64,000 nt of DNA from contig NZ_RWKW01000035.1 in the NCBI RefSeq assembly GCF_003970795.1, forward strand, positions 1-64,000, written 5' to 3'. A model generated the notes under the pieces. It saw only the letters and a program-made list of their open reading frames with translations. It was not told the origin of the DNA and did no database searches. The position numbers and the translations under genes were made by a program. Position 1 is the first letter of the stretch. Each line of letters opens with the position of its first letter. This DNA is from Aquibium carbonis. GTDB taxonomy: Bacteria; Pseudomonadota; Alphaproteobacteria; Rhizobiales; Rhizobiaceae. This document shows positions 33,272 through 41,363 of the stretch, piece after piece.

Positions 33272-34063
33272 ATGGCGCGACCGTTAACGAAAACCGAACC
33301 GGACGGGACGCTCTACCGCCGACCTGTAGCCGTCGAGGCGCAGGTGGATGAGGCGGTGCAACTGAAGTTACCGGATCTGCGGCGCCAACTCTTGGTCACG
33401 GACAGGAATGATGCCGCTTACTTGCGGTCAGAATGCCTCGTGCACCTTCTGCGCCACGGCCGCCGGGCTGGGGATCAAGCGCTCATGAGCGCTGTGCTGC
33501 CGGTCCTGCTCAGTCGATGCGAGGCCAATCTTTTGGTCACCGTTCCTGACGGCCGCATGCCGGATGCGACCAGCCTGCGTCAGGACATCTTGGATGAGCT
33601 CACCGAACTCTTTGTGCTCGACGGCTTGGGAGAGAATCCCGCCGAGCTCGATTTCTATGAATGCCGCTTCAACAAGGCGTTTCGGACTCTTCGGATCGAC
33701 GCCGTTCGCAGGGCCGCCCGCCGCAGCAAGGAGATCATCGATGTGGCCGCGCTCCCGCCGTCCGAGGCCGAAGGTGAGCCCGATGCCTACGAGGATGCGT
33801 TCGCGCGCGTCTCGGACGCCTTCAAGGTCTTTCCGACCCAGGAGTGGGATGCTTTCCGGGAACCGTTCGTGAACGCGATTGAAGCCTTGCCGCCCGACGA
33901 GCGCGAAGCGGTCATCCTCGTCCATGTCCTCGGCTACAAGGAAGAGTCCGAAGACCCGAATGAGGAGACGGCGGCGACGCGCTGCAACTGCACCGGACGC
34001 ACCATTCGCAATCGGCTGACGCGCGCTGCGGGGAAGCTCGCGCGTTTCAAGGAGGATTTATGA
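33272..34063 (+). CDS. Divergent sigma-70-like factor
   Basis: The start is at ATG 33272 (MARPLTKTEPDGTLYRRPV) after GGGGGAAC, giving 263 residues. Residues about 35-140 resemble sigma region 2 (AAYLRSECLVHLLRHGRRAG, LDFYECRFNKAFRTLRIDAV). Residues about 200-260 resemble region 4 with a helix-turn-helix (IEALPPDEREAVILVHVLGY, AATRCNCTGRTIRNRLTRAA). It therefore probably redirects RNA polymerase. It overlaps the next gene by 4 bases (ATGA). The family is remote; a sigma-like DNA-binding protein is the safe statement. Confidence 0.75.
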   Translation: MARPLTKTEPDGTLYRRPVAVEAQVDEAVQLKLPDLRRQLLVTDRNDAAYLRSECLVHLLRHGRRAGDQALMSAVLPVLLSRCEANLLVTVPDGRMPDATSLRQDILDELTELFVLDGLGENPAELDFYECRFNKAFRTLRIDAVRRAARRSKEIIDVAALPPSEAEGEPDAYEDAFARVSDAFKVFPTQEWDAFREPFVNAIEALPPDEREAVILVHVLGYKEESEDPNEETAATRCNCTGRTIRNRLTRAAGKLARFKEDL

Positions 34064-34722
34064 GCCAGACCCTCAATGCCAATCCGCACAGCTTAAGGGA
34101 CGCGTTCTATGCGCTTTCCATCGCTCAGGACACTCCGGACGCCAAACTGCTGGACGACATCGTGCGGCGTTATCCCAAGTTCGGCGAGGAGCTGACCGAA
34201 TTCGCCATTGCGCTTGCGGTCGATGCGCTCCGGGGCGAGCACGTGATCGAGGCGGCCGAGGCGGCGCTCGATCCAAATGTGGTCAGTCCCGCGGTGAGCC
34301 GCGCGATCAGCCATTTCCAGAACCGGCTTCACGCGGTGACGGCGGGCGAACGCGCAACCGAGTCGAAATCGGCGGTGGTGACCTCCGCGGATGCGCCGAA
34401 TCCGTTCTTGGCACTGCCTCGTCAGGAATTCCGCGCGTTCGCCGAACGGCTGAACGCGAACGCAGTGTTTGTCGGGAAGCTGCGCGATCGCCAGATCGAC
34501 CCGAGGACAATGACACCGGGGTTTCAGCGGCGGGTCGCCGAGGAGCTGAAGGCACCCCTTGAGGTCGTAGTGGCGCATTTCGCTGCCAGCCAGGCGGCTC
34601 CAGCGCGACAGTTCTTCAAGGCCGAAGGCAAACCCTCGGCCGGTGGCCAGCAGACGTTCGAAGAGGCGGTCAGAAGTTGTGGCCTCACCGAGGCCCAACA
34701 ACAGGCCCTCTTGGAGCTTTGA
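34060..34722 (+). CDS. Unknown helical protein between the sigma factor and IrrE-UvrD
   Basis: The 220-residue soluble protein starts MSQTLNANPHSLRDAFYALS and is largely helical. It contains NPFLALPRQEFRAFAERLNA and MTPGFQRRVAEELKAPLEVV, the latter like a short helix-turn-helix or adaptor segment. I do not recognise a family. Its place between a sigma factor (4-base overlap) and an IrrE-type peptidase fusion (3-base gap) suggests an anti-sigma factor or a peptidase target, by analogy with ImmR-ImmA pairs. This is inference. Confidence 0.75.
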   Translation: MSQTLNANPHSLRDAFYALSIAQDTPDAKLLDDIVRRYPKFGEELTEFAIALAVDALRGEHVIEAAEAALDPNVVSPAVSRAISHFQNRLHAVTAGERATESKSAVVTSADAPNPFLALPRQEFRAFAERLNANAVFVGKLRDRQIDPRTMTPGFQRRVAEELKAPLEVVVAHFAASQAAPARQFFKAEGKPSAGGQQTFEEAVRSCGLTEAQQQALLEL

Positions 34723-34725
34723 CGC

Positions 34726-37700
34726 GTGGACGCCTTCGAGCCCATCCGGTCCAAGGCCGCAGCGCTCCATGGCCAGCTGGTCTCGGAGGGGTCCGACCCG
34801 TTCGACCCGCTGGCGCTCGTTCTGGCCGCCGCCGTCAAGCTCGATCTCCAGGTCGTCTGGCTTCCCGCGGGCGACCCTGCACTGAAGGGCGCGCGGGCTC
34901 TCTACGACGACCAGGGCGGCACGGTCTGTTGCGAGCAGGAGCCTGATCCGGCGACACGTGCTCTTTTGGTCGCGCACGAAATCGGACACGCCGATCTGCA
35001 CGCCGGATCCGCGGTGTGCGCCAGCGGTGACATCGATCCGTCCAGAAGTACGGAGGCGGCGCCCGTCGGATTGCAGCGGGTGGAAGACTACGGCGCTCGC
35101 GAGCGGCGCGAACTGCAAGCCAATGTCTATGCGCGCGAGTTCGTCCTCCCGCGCGCGCTCGCGCGGGACCTGCATGTCTCACGCGGGATGACGGCGAGCG
35201 CCATCGTCGATCGAACCAAACTGCCCGTGCCTCTGGTTCGCCAGCAATTGTTCGACGCGCTCCTCTTGCCGCCCTTGGGTGACATCGAAAGCGAGCCGCC
35301 CGCCGGTGTCGTCGCGACGCCGAGGCCCGATCCATCACAAGATCGCGCTGCCGCACACCGTGACACACCGTTTCAACTGCAAGCCGGTCCGGGCACGGGC
35401 AAGACGCGAACCTTGGTCAAGCGGGTGCTGTCCTTGCTGGCGGACGGCATCGACCCGGCAGCCATTCTTGTCCTGACATTCTCTAACCGTGCCGCTGGCG
35501 AACTCTCCGAGCGCCTGATCGCGGCCGCACCGAACGCGGCGCCTAAGCTCTGGATCGGCACCTTCCATGCCTTTGGTTTGGATCTGGTCCGCCGCTACCA
35601 TGACAAGCTCGGGCTAACGCCCAACCCGGCACTCTTCGACCGAAGCGACGCGATCGCGGTTCTCGAAGAAATTCTGCCGACCCTGCCGCTGGTCCACTAT
35701 CGCAATCTCTGGGACCCGGCGATGGTCCTGCGTGACATCGTCGCCGCTATCTCGCGCGCCAAGGACGAGCTGGCCGATCCGGCGCGCTATCGCGCGCTAG
35801 CACAAGCCATGGCGGCTACGGCTGGCGACGACGAGGCGCGCATCGCAGCCGCGAAGTGTCTCGAGATCGCGGATATCTATGATCTCTATGAGCAGGCGCT
35901 GCGAAAGCACGGCGGCGTGGATTTCGGCGATCTGATCATGCGCCCGGCGTGTCTCCTTGAAACGGATGAGGCCGCGCGCATCGCGGCGCAGTTGCGGCAC
36001 CGTCACGTGCTCGTCGATGAATACCAGGACGTCAATCGCGCCAGCGCCCGGCTCCTGAAGCTGGTCGCCGGCGACGGCGAGCGGCTGTGGGTGGTCGGTG
36101 ACGCACGGCAGTCGATCTATCGGTTTCGCGGCGCTTCATCGGAGAACATGGTGCGCTTCGGCCTGGACTATCCGGGCGCAGCGGTTGACCAGCTCGGCGT
36201 CAATTATCGCTCGACGGAGCAGATCGTCCGCAGCTTCGTCGCCGTCGCACCGCGGATGGGCGCCTCCCACGGCATGCTGGCGCTGGCGCTCGACGCGGAC
36301 CGCGGCTCCGGGCCGAGCCGCCCTGAAATTCGCCGCTTCGAAACGCTCGACGATGAGGCCGCGGGCTTGGCGGCGAGTATCCGTGAGCTCGAAGGCGCAG
36401 GCGTGCGGCTGCGCGATCAGGCCGTGCTCTGCCGCACCAACGGACGCCTCAATGAGATCGCCGCGGCGCTGGAAGCCCGCGGCATTCCCATTCTCCATCT
36501 CGGGAGCCTCTTCGAGCGCGAAGAGGTCCGCGATCTGCTCTGCCTGCTGAGCCTGGCCGTCGATCCGTTTGGCGACGCCATCGTGCGCGTCGGCGCGATG
36601 CCGCGCTACGGCCTCTCGCTGCAGGATGCGTATTGCGTTTCCCGGCACCTGCGCGCGCTCGGCAAGCCGGCGCTTGCCGGCCTCGCGCAGGCCTCGGCCG
36701 CGCCGGGCCTGTCAACAGCCGGGCGCGCGGGCGTCGAGCGGCTGGCCGGAGATTTGGCGGGTCTGCGCGTGAACGCCAGCGCCTGGGATTTTATGGCGAC
36801 CTACCTGCTGGACCGGACGGACCTTGCAAAACAGCTTGGTCAGGCCGACAGCCTCACCGCACAGATGCGTGCGGTCGCCATCTGGCAATTCCTCAACTTC
36901 GTCCGTGAACAAGTGCCGGTCGGCGGCGGCTTGCCGATCCAGCGGACGCTGGACCGTGTTCGCCAGCTCGTTTTGCTGGCCGAGGAGCGCGATCTGCGCC
37001 AAGTCCCAGCCGCCGCATTGCACCTGGATGCCGTGCGGCTGATGACGGTGCATGGCAGCAAGGGCCTCGAGTTCGAGGCTGTCCATATTCCGGGCCTGAC
37101 GGTCGCAAGCTTTCCGAGTTCGAATCGTGGCCAACGCTGTCCGCCGCCGCGCGGCATGGTCGACGGCGCCGGCGATCTTTCGCCCGCCGACGAGGCGAAG
37201 CGCGCGCATGACGACGAAGAGGAGTGCCTCTTCTTCGTCGCGCTCTCGCGCGCCCGCACGCACCTGCGTCTCTACCATGCGCGCAAGCAGCGCAATGGGA
37301 GCGGTCGATCTGCGTCGCCCTTCTTAAGTTGGATATCGGCGACTCTCCTGGACGAGGTTCCGAATCCGCCCGCTCTTTCGCCGCCAGCGGGTACGTCCGC
37401 GTCGCATCCGATCGCGATCGCCTGGCCGGCCGATTGGTCCGTCACGGACAGCCGTCTGGGGTCGTATGAGAAGTGTCCGCGCCGGTTCTTCTACACGCAC
37501 GTTCTGGGCCTCGGCGGGGCACGCAAGCCTACGGCCTTCTCGCGGACGCATGACTGTCTCTACGATCTGTTGCGTTGGCTTGCCGATGCGCGGCGCACGG
37601 CCGAGCCTACCGTCGCGGACGCGGAATCCGCATTCGAGAAAATCTGGGGCGCGCGCGGCCCCGCGGATCACGCCTTTGCGGCGGACTATCGCCGGCTCGC

Positions 37701-38157
37701 ATCCCGCCTGATTGCCGCATTGGTCAGATCCGGAGCCGGACGGCGGTTTCGCGAGGCGCAGCCTCTGGCGATTGATTTTCCCAACGGGCGCGTGCTGGTG
37801 GAGCCGAACGAGCTTGCGGAGCTGCCCGACGGCACGGTCGTCATCCGCCGGGTGCGGACCGGTTACAAGCGCAGCGACGAATACGACCGCCTTGAATACA
37901 CGCTTTATCATCTTGCGGCGGAGAGCCAGTTCGGCGGTCGCGCCGTCGTCCAGGCGCTGCATCTGACCGATGAAACGGCGGAGGCCGTCGCCATCAGCGC
38001 CACCAAGCTCGGCAACCGCAAGAAGAAGAGCGACGGGATGCTGGCCGGCATCGCCGGCGGCGTCTTCCCCACCGAGGTGGACGCTGTGACGTGCCCGCGC
38101 TGCCCGCACTTCTTCGTCTGCGCAGCGACGCCGCCAGGGTCCCTGACCCTCGATTAG
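34726..38157 (+). CDS. IrrE/ImmA peptidase fused to UvrD-like helicase and degenerate nuclease
   Basis: The start is GTG 34726, 3 bases after the previous stop, giving 1143 residues. Residues 1-180 are an IrrE/ImmA zinc peptidase (HEIGH at 84-88, Glu129 in RRELQANVYAREFVLP). Residues about 205-870 are a UvrD/PcrA superfamily 1 helicase (Walker A GPGTGKTRT at 221, VDEYQDVN, QSIYRFRGA, VNYRSTEQ, LMTVHGSKGLEF, FVALSRARTHL). The C-terminal part keeps an AddB-like iron-sulfur cysteine set (Cys917, 1123, 1126, 1132). Its nuclease core reads VIRRVRTG where DYKTG is expected, so both catalytic residues appear lost. Confidence 0.9.
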   Translation: MDAFEPIRSKAAALHGQLVSEGSDPFDPLALVLAAAVKLDLQVVWLPAGDPALKGARALYDDQGGTVCCEQEPDPATRALLVAHEIGHADLHAGSAVCASGDIDPSRSTEAAPVGLQRVEDYGARERRELQANVYAREFVLPRALARDLHVSRGMTASAIVDRTKLPVPLVRQQLFDALLLPPLGDIESEPPAGVVATPRPDPSQDRAAAHRDTPFQLQAGPGTGKTRTLVKRVLSLLADGIDPAAILVLTFSNRAAGELSERLIAAAPNAAPKLWIGTFHAFGLDLVRRYHDKLGLTPNPALFDRSDAIAVLEEILPTLPLVHYRNLWDPAMVLRDIVAAISRAKDELADPARYRALAQAMAATAGDDEARIAAAKCLEIADIYDLYEQALRKHGGVDFGDLIMRPACLLETDEAARIAAQLRHRHVLVDEYQDVNRASARLLKLVAGDGERLWVVGDARQSIYRFRGASSENMVRFGLDYPGAAVDQLGVNYRSTEQIVRSFVAVAPRMGASHGMLALALDADRGSGPSRPEIRRFETLDDEAAGLAASIRELEGAGVRLRDQAVLCRTNGRLNEIAAALEARGIPILHLGSLFEREEVRDLLCLLSLAVDPFGDAIVRVGAMPRYGLSLQDAYCVSRHLRALGKPALAGLAQASAAPGLSTAGRAGVERLAGDLAGLRVNASAWDFMATYLLDRTDLAKQLGQADSLTAQMRAVAIWQFLNFVREQVPVGGGLPIQRTLDRVRQLVLLAEERDLRQVPAAALHLDAVRLMTVHGSKGLEFEAVHIPGLTVASFPSSNRGQRCPPPRGMVDGAGDLSPADEAKRAHDDEEECLFFVALSRARTHLRLYHARKQRNGSGRSASPFLSWISATLLDEVPNPPALSPPAGTSASHPIAIAWPADWSVTDSRLGSYEKCPRRFFYTHVLGLGGARKPTAFSRTHDCLYDLLRWLADARRTAEPTVADAESAFEKIWGARGPADHAFAADYRRLASRLIAALVRSGAGRRFREAQPLAIDFPNGRVLVEPNELAELPDGTVVIRRVRTGYKRSDEYDRLEYTLYHLAAESQFGGRAVVQALHLTDETAEAVAISATKLGNRKKKSDGMLAGIAGGVFPTEVDAVTCPRCPHFFVCAATPPGSLTLD

Positions 38158-38265
38158 AATCTGCGCCGGCGCCTTTCCGGGTTCCTGCTCCGCCGTCGAT
38201 CAACTGGGCAAAGGGACGGAGACAGGCACTAGGGCCTCGCACTTCGATCCCCGGAGTGCAGACAC

Positions 38266-38775
38266 ATGAAGTCCATCGACCTGTTCTACCAGGGCGAGGG
38301 TGTCGGCGAGATCGCGCACATCGAGCTCGATCCCGACGCGACCTTCGCCATCCTCAAGGGCCTTCTGGCTGAAAAGCACGGCATCGCCGCCGACGCGATG
38401 CTCTTCCTCGAGGACGAGGACGAGCCCATCGACGAGGCAGCGCTGCTGAAGGATCGCGCCACGGCCAAGGGCCTCAAGGTCCACATTCACCGCTGCCGGC
38501 ACATCGAGGTGACGGTGACGTTCAACAACGAGACCGTCGAGCGCCGGTTCGCGCCGGGCGCCACGGTCGCGAGGGTCAAGCGCTGGGCCGCCGAGCACAA
38601 GTTCGGAATGTCCGGCGAGGACGCCGGCGAACACGTGCTGCAGATCGCCGGCACCCATGACCGGCCGGCGCCGGGCACGCATATCGGCGCGCTCACCGAC
38701 GGCAAGGTCTGCGCCCTCGCCTTTGACCTCGTCGCCGACGAGCGGGTGAACGGCGCCTCCGGGGCCAGCGCGTGA
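38266..38775 (+). CDS. Double ubiquitin-like modifier (BilA-like, multiubiquitin domain)
   Basis: The 169-residue protein holds two beta-grasp ubiquitin-like domains: residues 1-76 ([20 protein letters not shown] to KVHIHRC) and 78-160 ([20 protein letters not shown] to FDLVADERV). The tail is VNGASGASA and lacks a terminal diglycine. Processing by the JAB peptidase encoded downstream at Gly163 or Gly166 would expose a C-terminal glycine for E1 activation. It is the first gene of a four-gene operon Ubl-E2-JAB-E1. A clear start lies after CCCGGAGTGC. Confidence 0.88.
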   Translation: MKSIDLFYQGEGVGEIAHIELDPDATFAILKGLLAEKHGIAADAMLFLEDEDEPIDEAALLKDRATAKGLKVHIHRCRHIEVTVTFNNETVERRFAPGATVARVKRWAAEHKFGMSGEDAGEHVLQIAGTHDRPAPGTHIGALTDGKVCALAFDLVADERVNGASGASA

Positions 38776-39245
38776 GTGGGCCGGACCAGCGGGCCTTCGA
38801 GGCGGACGTGGCCAAGGCCGCGTTCCGCCTCGGCGCGGCCGAGGGTCGCTGGCGACTGGCTGGTGTCTCCTGGCCCTTCGTCTTCATCGGCGTGAGCGCC
38901 AGGGACGGTCGCGAATACATCCTGCGCTTGAACTGCGCCGGCTACCCGCAGGCCGCCCCGACGGGAGGGCCTTGGGATCTGAACACCAATCAGGTGCTCG
39001 CCTTCGACCTGTGGCCGCGCGGCCGCGGCGGGCGGGTGTCGGCGGTCTTTCGCACCGACTGGAAGAACGGCACCGCCCTTTACCTGCCCTGCGATCGCGA
39101 AAGCTTCGCAGGCCATGACAACTGGCGGCACGAGATGCCGTCGAAGATCTGGCGCCCGGCCGATGGGGTCGTTCAGTACCTGGAGCTCGTTCATGAACTT
39201 CTTCAATCTCGCGACTATACGGCGCCTGTTCGCGCCGCGGCATGA
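38772..39245 (+). CDS. E2-like ubiquitin-conjugating protein (BilB-like)
   Basis: The start is GTG 38772, overlapping the Ubl stop as GTGA. The 157-residue protein has an E2-like fold signature: [20 protein letters not shown] (the YPxxP region), then the probable catalytic Cys107 in [13 protein letters not shown], followed by helical [14 protein letters not shown]. It should accept the modifier from the E1 (39725-41092) and pass it to targets. Gene order and size match E2 proteins of prokaryotic ubiquitin-like operons. Confidence 0.82.
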   Translation: MSGPDQRAFEADVAKAAFRLGAAEGRWRLAGVSWPFVFIGVSARDGREYILRLNCAGYPQAAPTGGPWDLNTNQVLAFDLWPRGRGGRVSAVFRTDWKNGTALYLPCDRESFAGHDNWRHEMPSKIWRPADGVVQYLELVHELLQSRDYTAPVRAAA

Positions 39246-39711
39246 GCTGTCCTGCTCGTGGCTGCTGTGGTTGCGGCTCTGCGGGAAGCTGCGTGAGCGC
39301 GGCCGCCGGTGCAGCCGGGAGAGCGGGGCATTTCTGCTCGGGCGCCGGGAAGACGGCCGCGCGCGCGTCGTAGACTTCGTACTCTACGACGACCTCGATC
39401 CGCACTGCCTCGACAGCGGCATCGTGCGCTTCGACGGACGCTACTTCAGCGACCTGTGGGCGATCTGCAAGGCGCGCGGCCTGTCGGTCGTTGCCGACAT
39501 CCACGTTCACCCAGGCGGCGCCGGACAAAGCGACTCCGACCGCGACCATCCCATGATCTCGCGCGCCGGGCACATCGCCTTGATCCTGCCGCGCTTCGCG
39601 ACCGGGCGTCAGCCGCGCCGCGACATCGGCATGTACCAGTACCTCGGCGGCAAGCGCTGGGCGACGGTCCCGGCCGAAGAGCGAAGCCGCTTCTTCCACA
39701 TCGGACTCTAA
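39193..39711 (+). CDS. JAB/MPN-domain isopeptidase (BilD-like deubiquitinase)
   Basis: The best start is ATG 39193 ([13 protein letters not shown]) with GGAG seven bases upstream, giving 172 residues and a 53-base overlap with the E2 gene. The JAMM motif is complete: Glu43 in [10 protein letters not shown], His104 and His106 in [15 protein letters not shown], Ser113 and Asp116. It should trim the modifier precursor and remove it from targets, using zinc. It is the third gene of the ubiquitin-like operon. Confidence 0.9.
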   Translation: MNFFNLATIRRLFAPRHELSCSWLLWLRLCGKLRERGRRCSRESGAFLLGRREDGRARVVDFVLYDDLDPHCLDSGIVRFDGRYFSDLWAICKARGLSVVADIHVHPGGAGQSDSDRDHPMISRAGHIALILPRFATGRQPRRDIGMYQYLGGKRWATVPAEERSRFFHIGL

Positions 39712-39724
39712 GGAGGCGGCCCTC

Positions 39725-41092
39725 ATGACCGCGCTGATCTCACCAGATTCGTTCCACCGGCTCGTCAAACACGCGATCGATAGCGGCACGGCCGCGAGCG
39801 TTGCGGAGGCCGAGGCCTTGTTCCGCGGCTACCGGCTCGCCGTCGAGATCGATGCATCCGCCGCTCAGGACCCGATCCACCAGGCCGCGCTCCTGACGAC
39901 CGTCGCCCTGGGCCACCGCGTCTTTCTGGGCGGCGTGACGGTTACTGGCGCGCTCGATGCGCCGCTGGCCCTGTCGATGCCGCTCGGGCGAACGCTCGCC
40001 GAGGCGGTTGTCGCGCTCGGCGGCGCCTTGGAGCGCCGCGATGACGAGAGCCCGACCATCATCATCGGGGGCGGGCCCGGCGCGCGGCGTGACGGTTTCT
40101 GCGTGCGCGCCGCGGCAAGCGGCTGGCGAGGTGGAATTCTGCCGATCCACTCCGATCTTCAGCCCGACGCCGGCGCAGCCATGCCGCTGAGCGGCATGCT
40201 GTCGGCCGCCTTGGCCGTCAACGAAGCCTATCTCCATGTGAGCGGCGGCATGCCGGCGGCGGGCCGCCGCGTGGTCGGGTTCTCGCTCTGGCGCCCCAGT
40301 CCCGACGCGGACTGGCTCGAGGCGGATGCGAGCGAGCCAGCTCTGACTTACTTGCCCTCCCGGCTGTGGCTGATCGGGTTGGGGCATCTTGGCCAAGCCT
40401 ATCTCTGGGGACTCGGGCTTCTCCCATACCGGGACCCTGCCGAGCTTTTGCTGGTGCTGCAGGACGTCGACCTCATCACCGCCTCGACCGAGAGCACCTC
40501 GATCCTCAGCGAAAGCGACATGATCGGGCAGCGGAAGACGCGTGCGATGGCGGCGTGGGCGGAGCGCCGCGGCTTCACGACGTCCATTCAGGAGCGGCTG
40601 TTTGCGGCCGACTTCAAGCGCCAGGCCGACGAGCCGGCGATCGCCCTGTGCGGCGTCGACAACGCGGCGGGCCGCCGCGCCCTCGACCAGGTGGGATTCG
40701 ATCTCGTCGTCGAGGCGGGCTTGGGCCGCGGCCATCGCGACTTCCGCACCATGCGCCTTCACCTGCTGCCCGGGCGGCGGCCGGCGGCGGAGATCTGGAA
40801 GGCAGCCGCAGGCGGCGAAAAGGTCGAGGCGCGGCCGGCCTATGCCAAGCTGGTTGCCGAAGGAGTCCTCGACCGGTGCGGGATGACGCTGCTGGCGGGC
40901 AAGGCGGTGGGGGCGCCGTTCGTCGGATCGGTAGCGGCCTGCCTGGCGCTATCGGAGGTGCTTCGCCTGCTGCATGGCGGCCAGCTCCATGGGCTGATCG
41001 ATCTCGACCTTCTGAGCCCAGAGCAGCGCACGGTGTCGCGCCATCCCGGCGACTTCAGTCGCTTCAATCCCGGGTTCTCAATGGCCGGGTGA
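39725..41092 (+). CDS. E1/ThiF-like ubiquitin-activating enzyme (BilC-like)
   Basis: The 455-residue protein starts after AGGAGGCGGCCCTC. Residues 1-190 are an unrecognised alpha-beta N-terminal domain. From about 213 there is a ThiF/E1 adenylation domain with the nucleotide loop LIGLGHLGQAYLWG (218-224), ALCGVDNAAGRRALDQ and, near the end, a candidate catalytic Cys385 in LDRCGMTLLAGKAVG. It should adenylate the processed modifier and load it on the E2. It completes the operon. Confidence 0.88.
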   Translation: MTALISPDSFHRLVKHAIDSGTAASVAEAEALFRGYRLAVEIDASAAQDPIHQAALLTTVALGHRVFLGGVTVTGALDAPLALSMPLGRTLAEAVVALGGALERRDDESPTIIIGGGPGARRDGFCVRAAASGWRGGILPIHSDLQPDAGAAMPLSGMLSAALAVNEAYLHVSGGMPAAGRRVVGFSLWRPSPDADWLEADASEPALTYLPSRLWLIGLGHLGQAYLWGLGLLPYRDPAELLLVLQDVDLITASTESTSILSESDMIGQRKTRAMAAWAERRGFTTSIQERLFAADFKRQADEPAIALCGVDNAAGRRALDQVGFDLVVEAGLGRGHRDFRTMRLHLLPGRRPAAEIWKAAAGGEKVEARPAYAKLVAEGVLDRCGMTLLAGKAVGAPFVGSVAACLALSEVLRLLHGGQLHGLIDLDLLSPEQRTVSRHPGDFSRFNPGFSMAG

Positions 41093-41363
41093 TCGCGTCC
41101 GGTCGGCTGACTTTGGTGATGTCCGTAGTTCTTGTGAGAGATCAGGTGGCGCCCGCCCCAGCCGAGATGTCGCCAAGCAATCGAGGCCGCAGGCGAACAG
41201 CCGACATGCAGGAGGCGGCCAAAAAGCCGAAGTTCTTGGAAATACGGCGTTCCGCTTTATTCGGCGCCTGGCGATTATGTTTCATGGGCGGCGGTGATCG
41301 ACAGGCTTCGATCTGGCGATTCGGCACGACGAAGTGGGAATGGAGAGGGGAGACCGGGGGACA

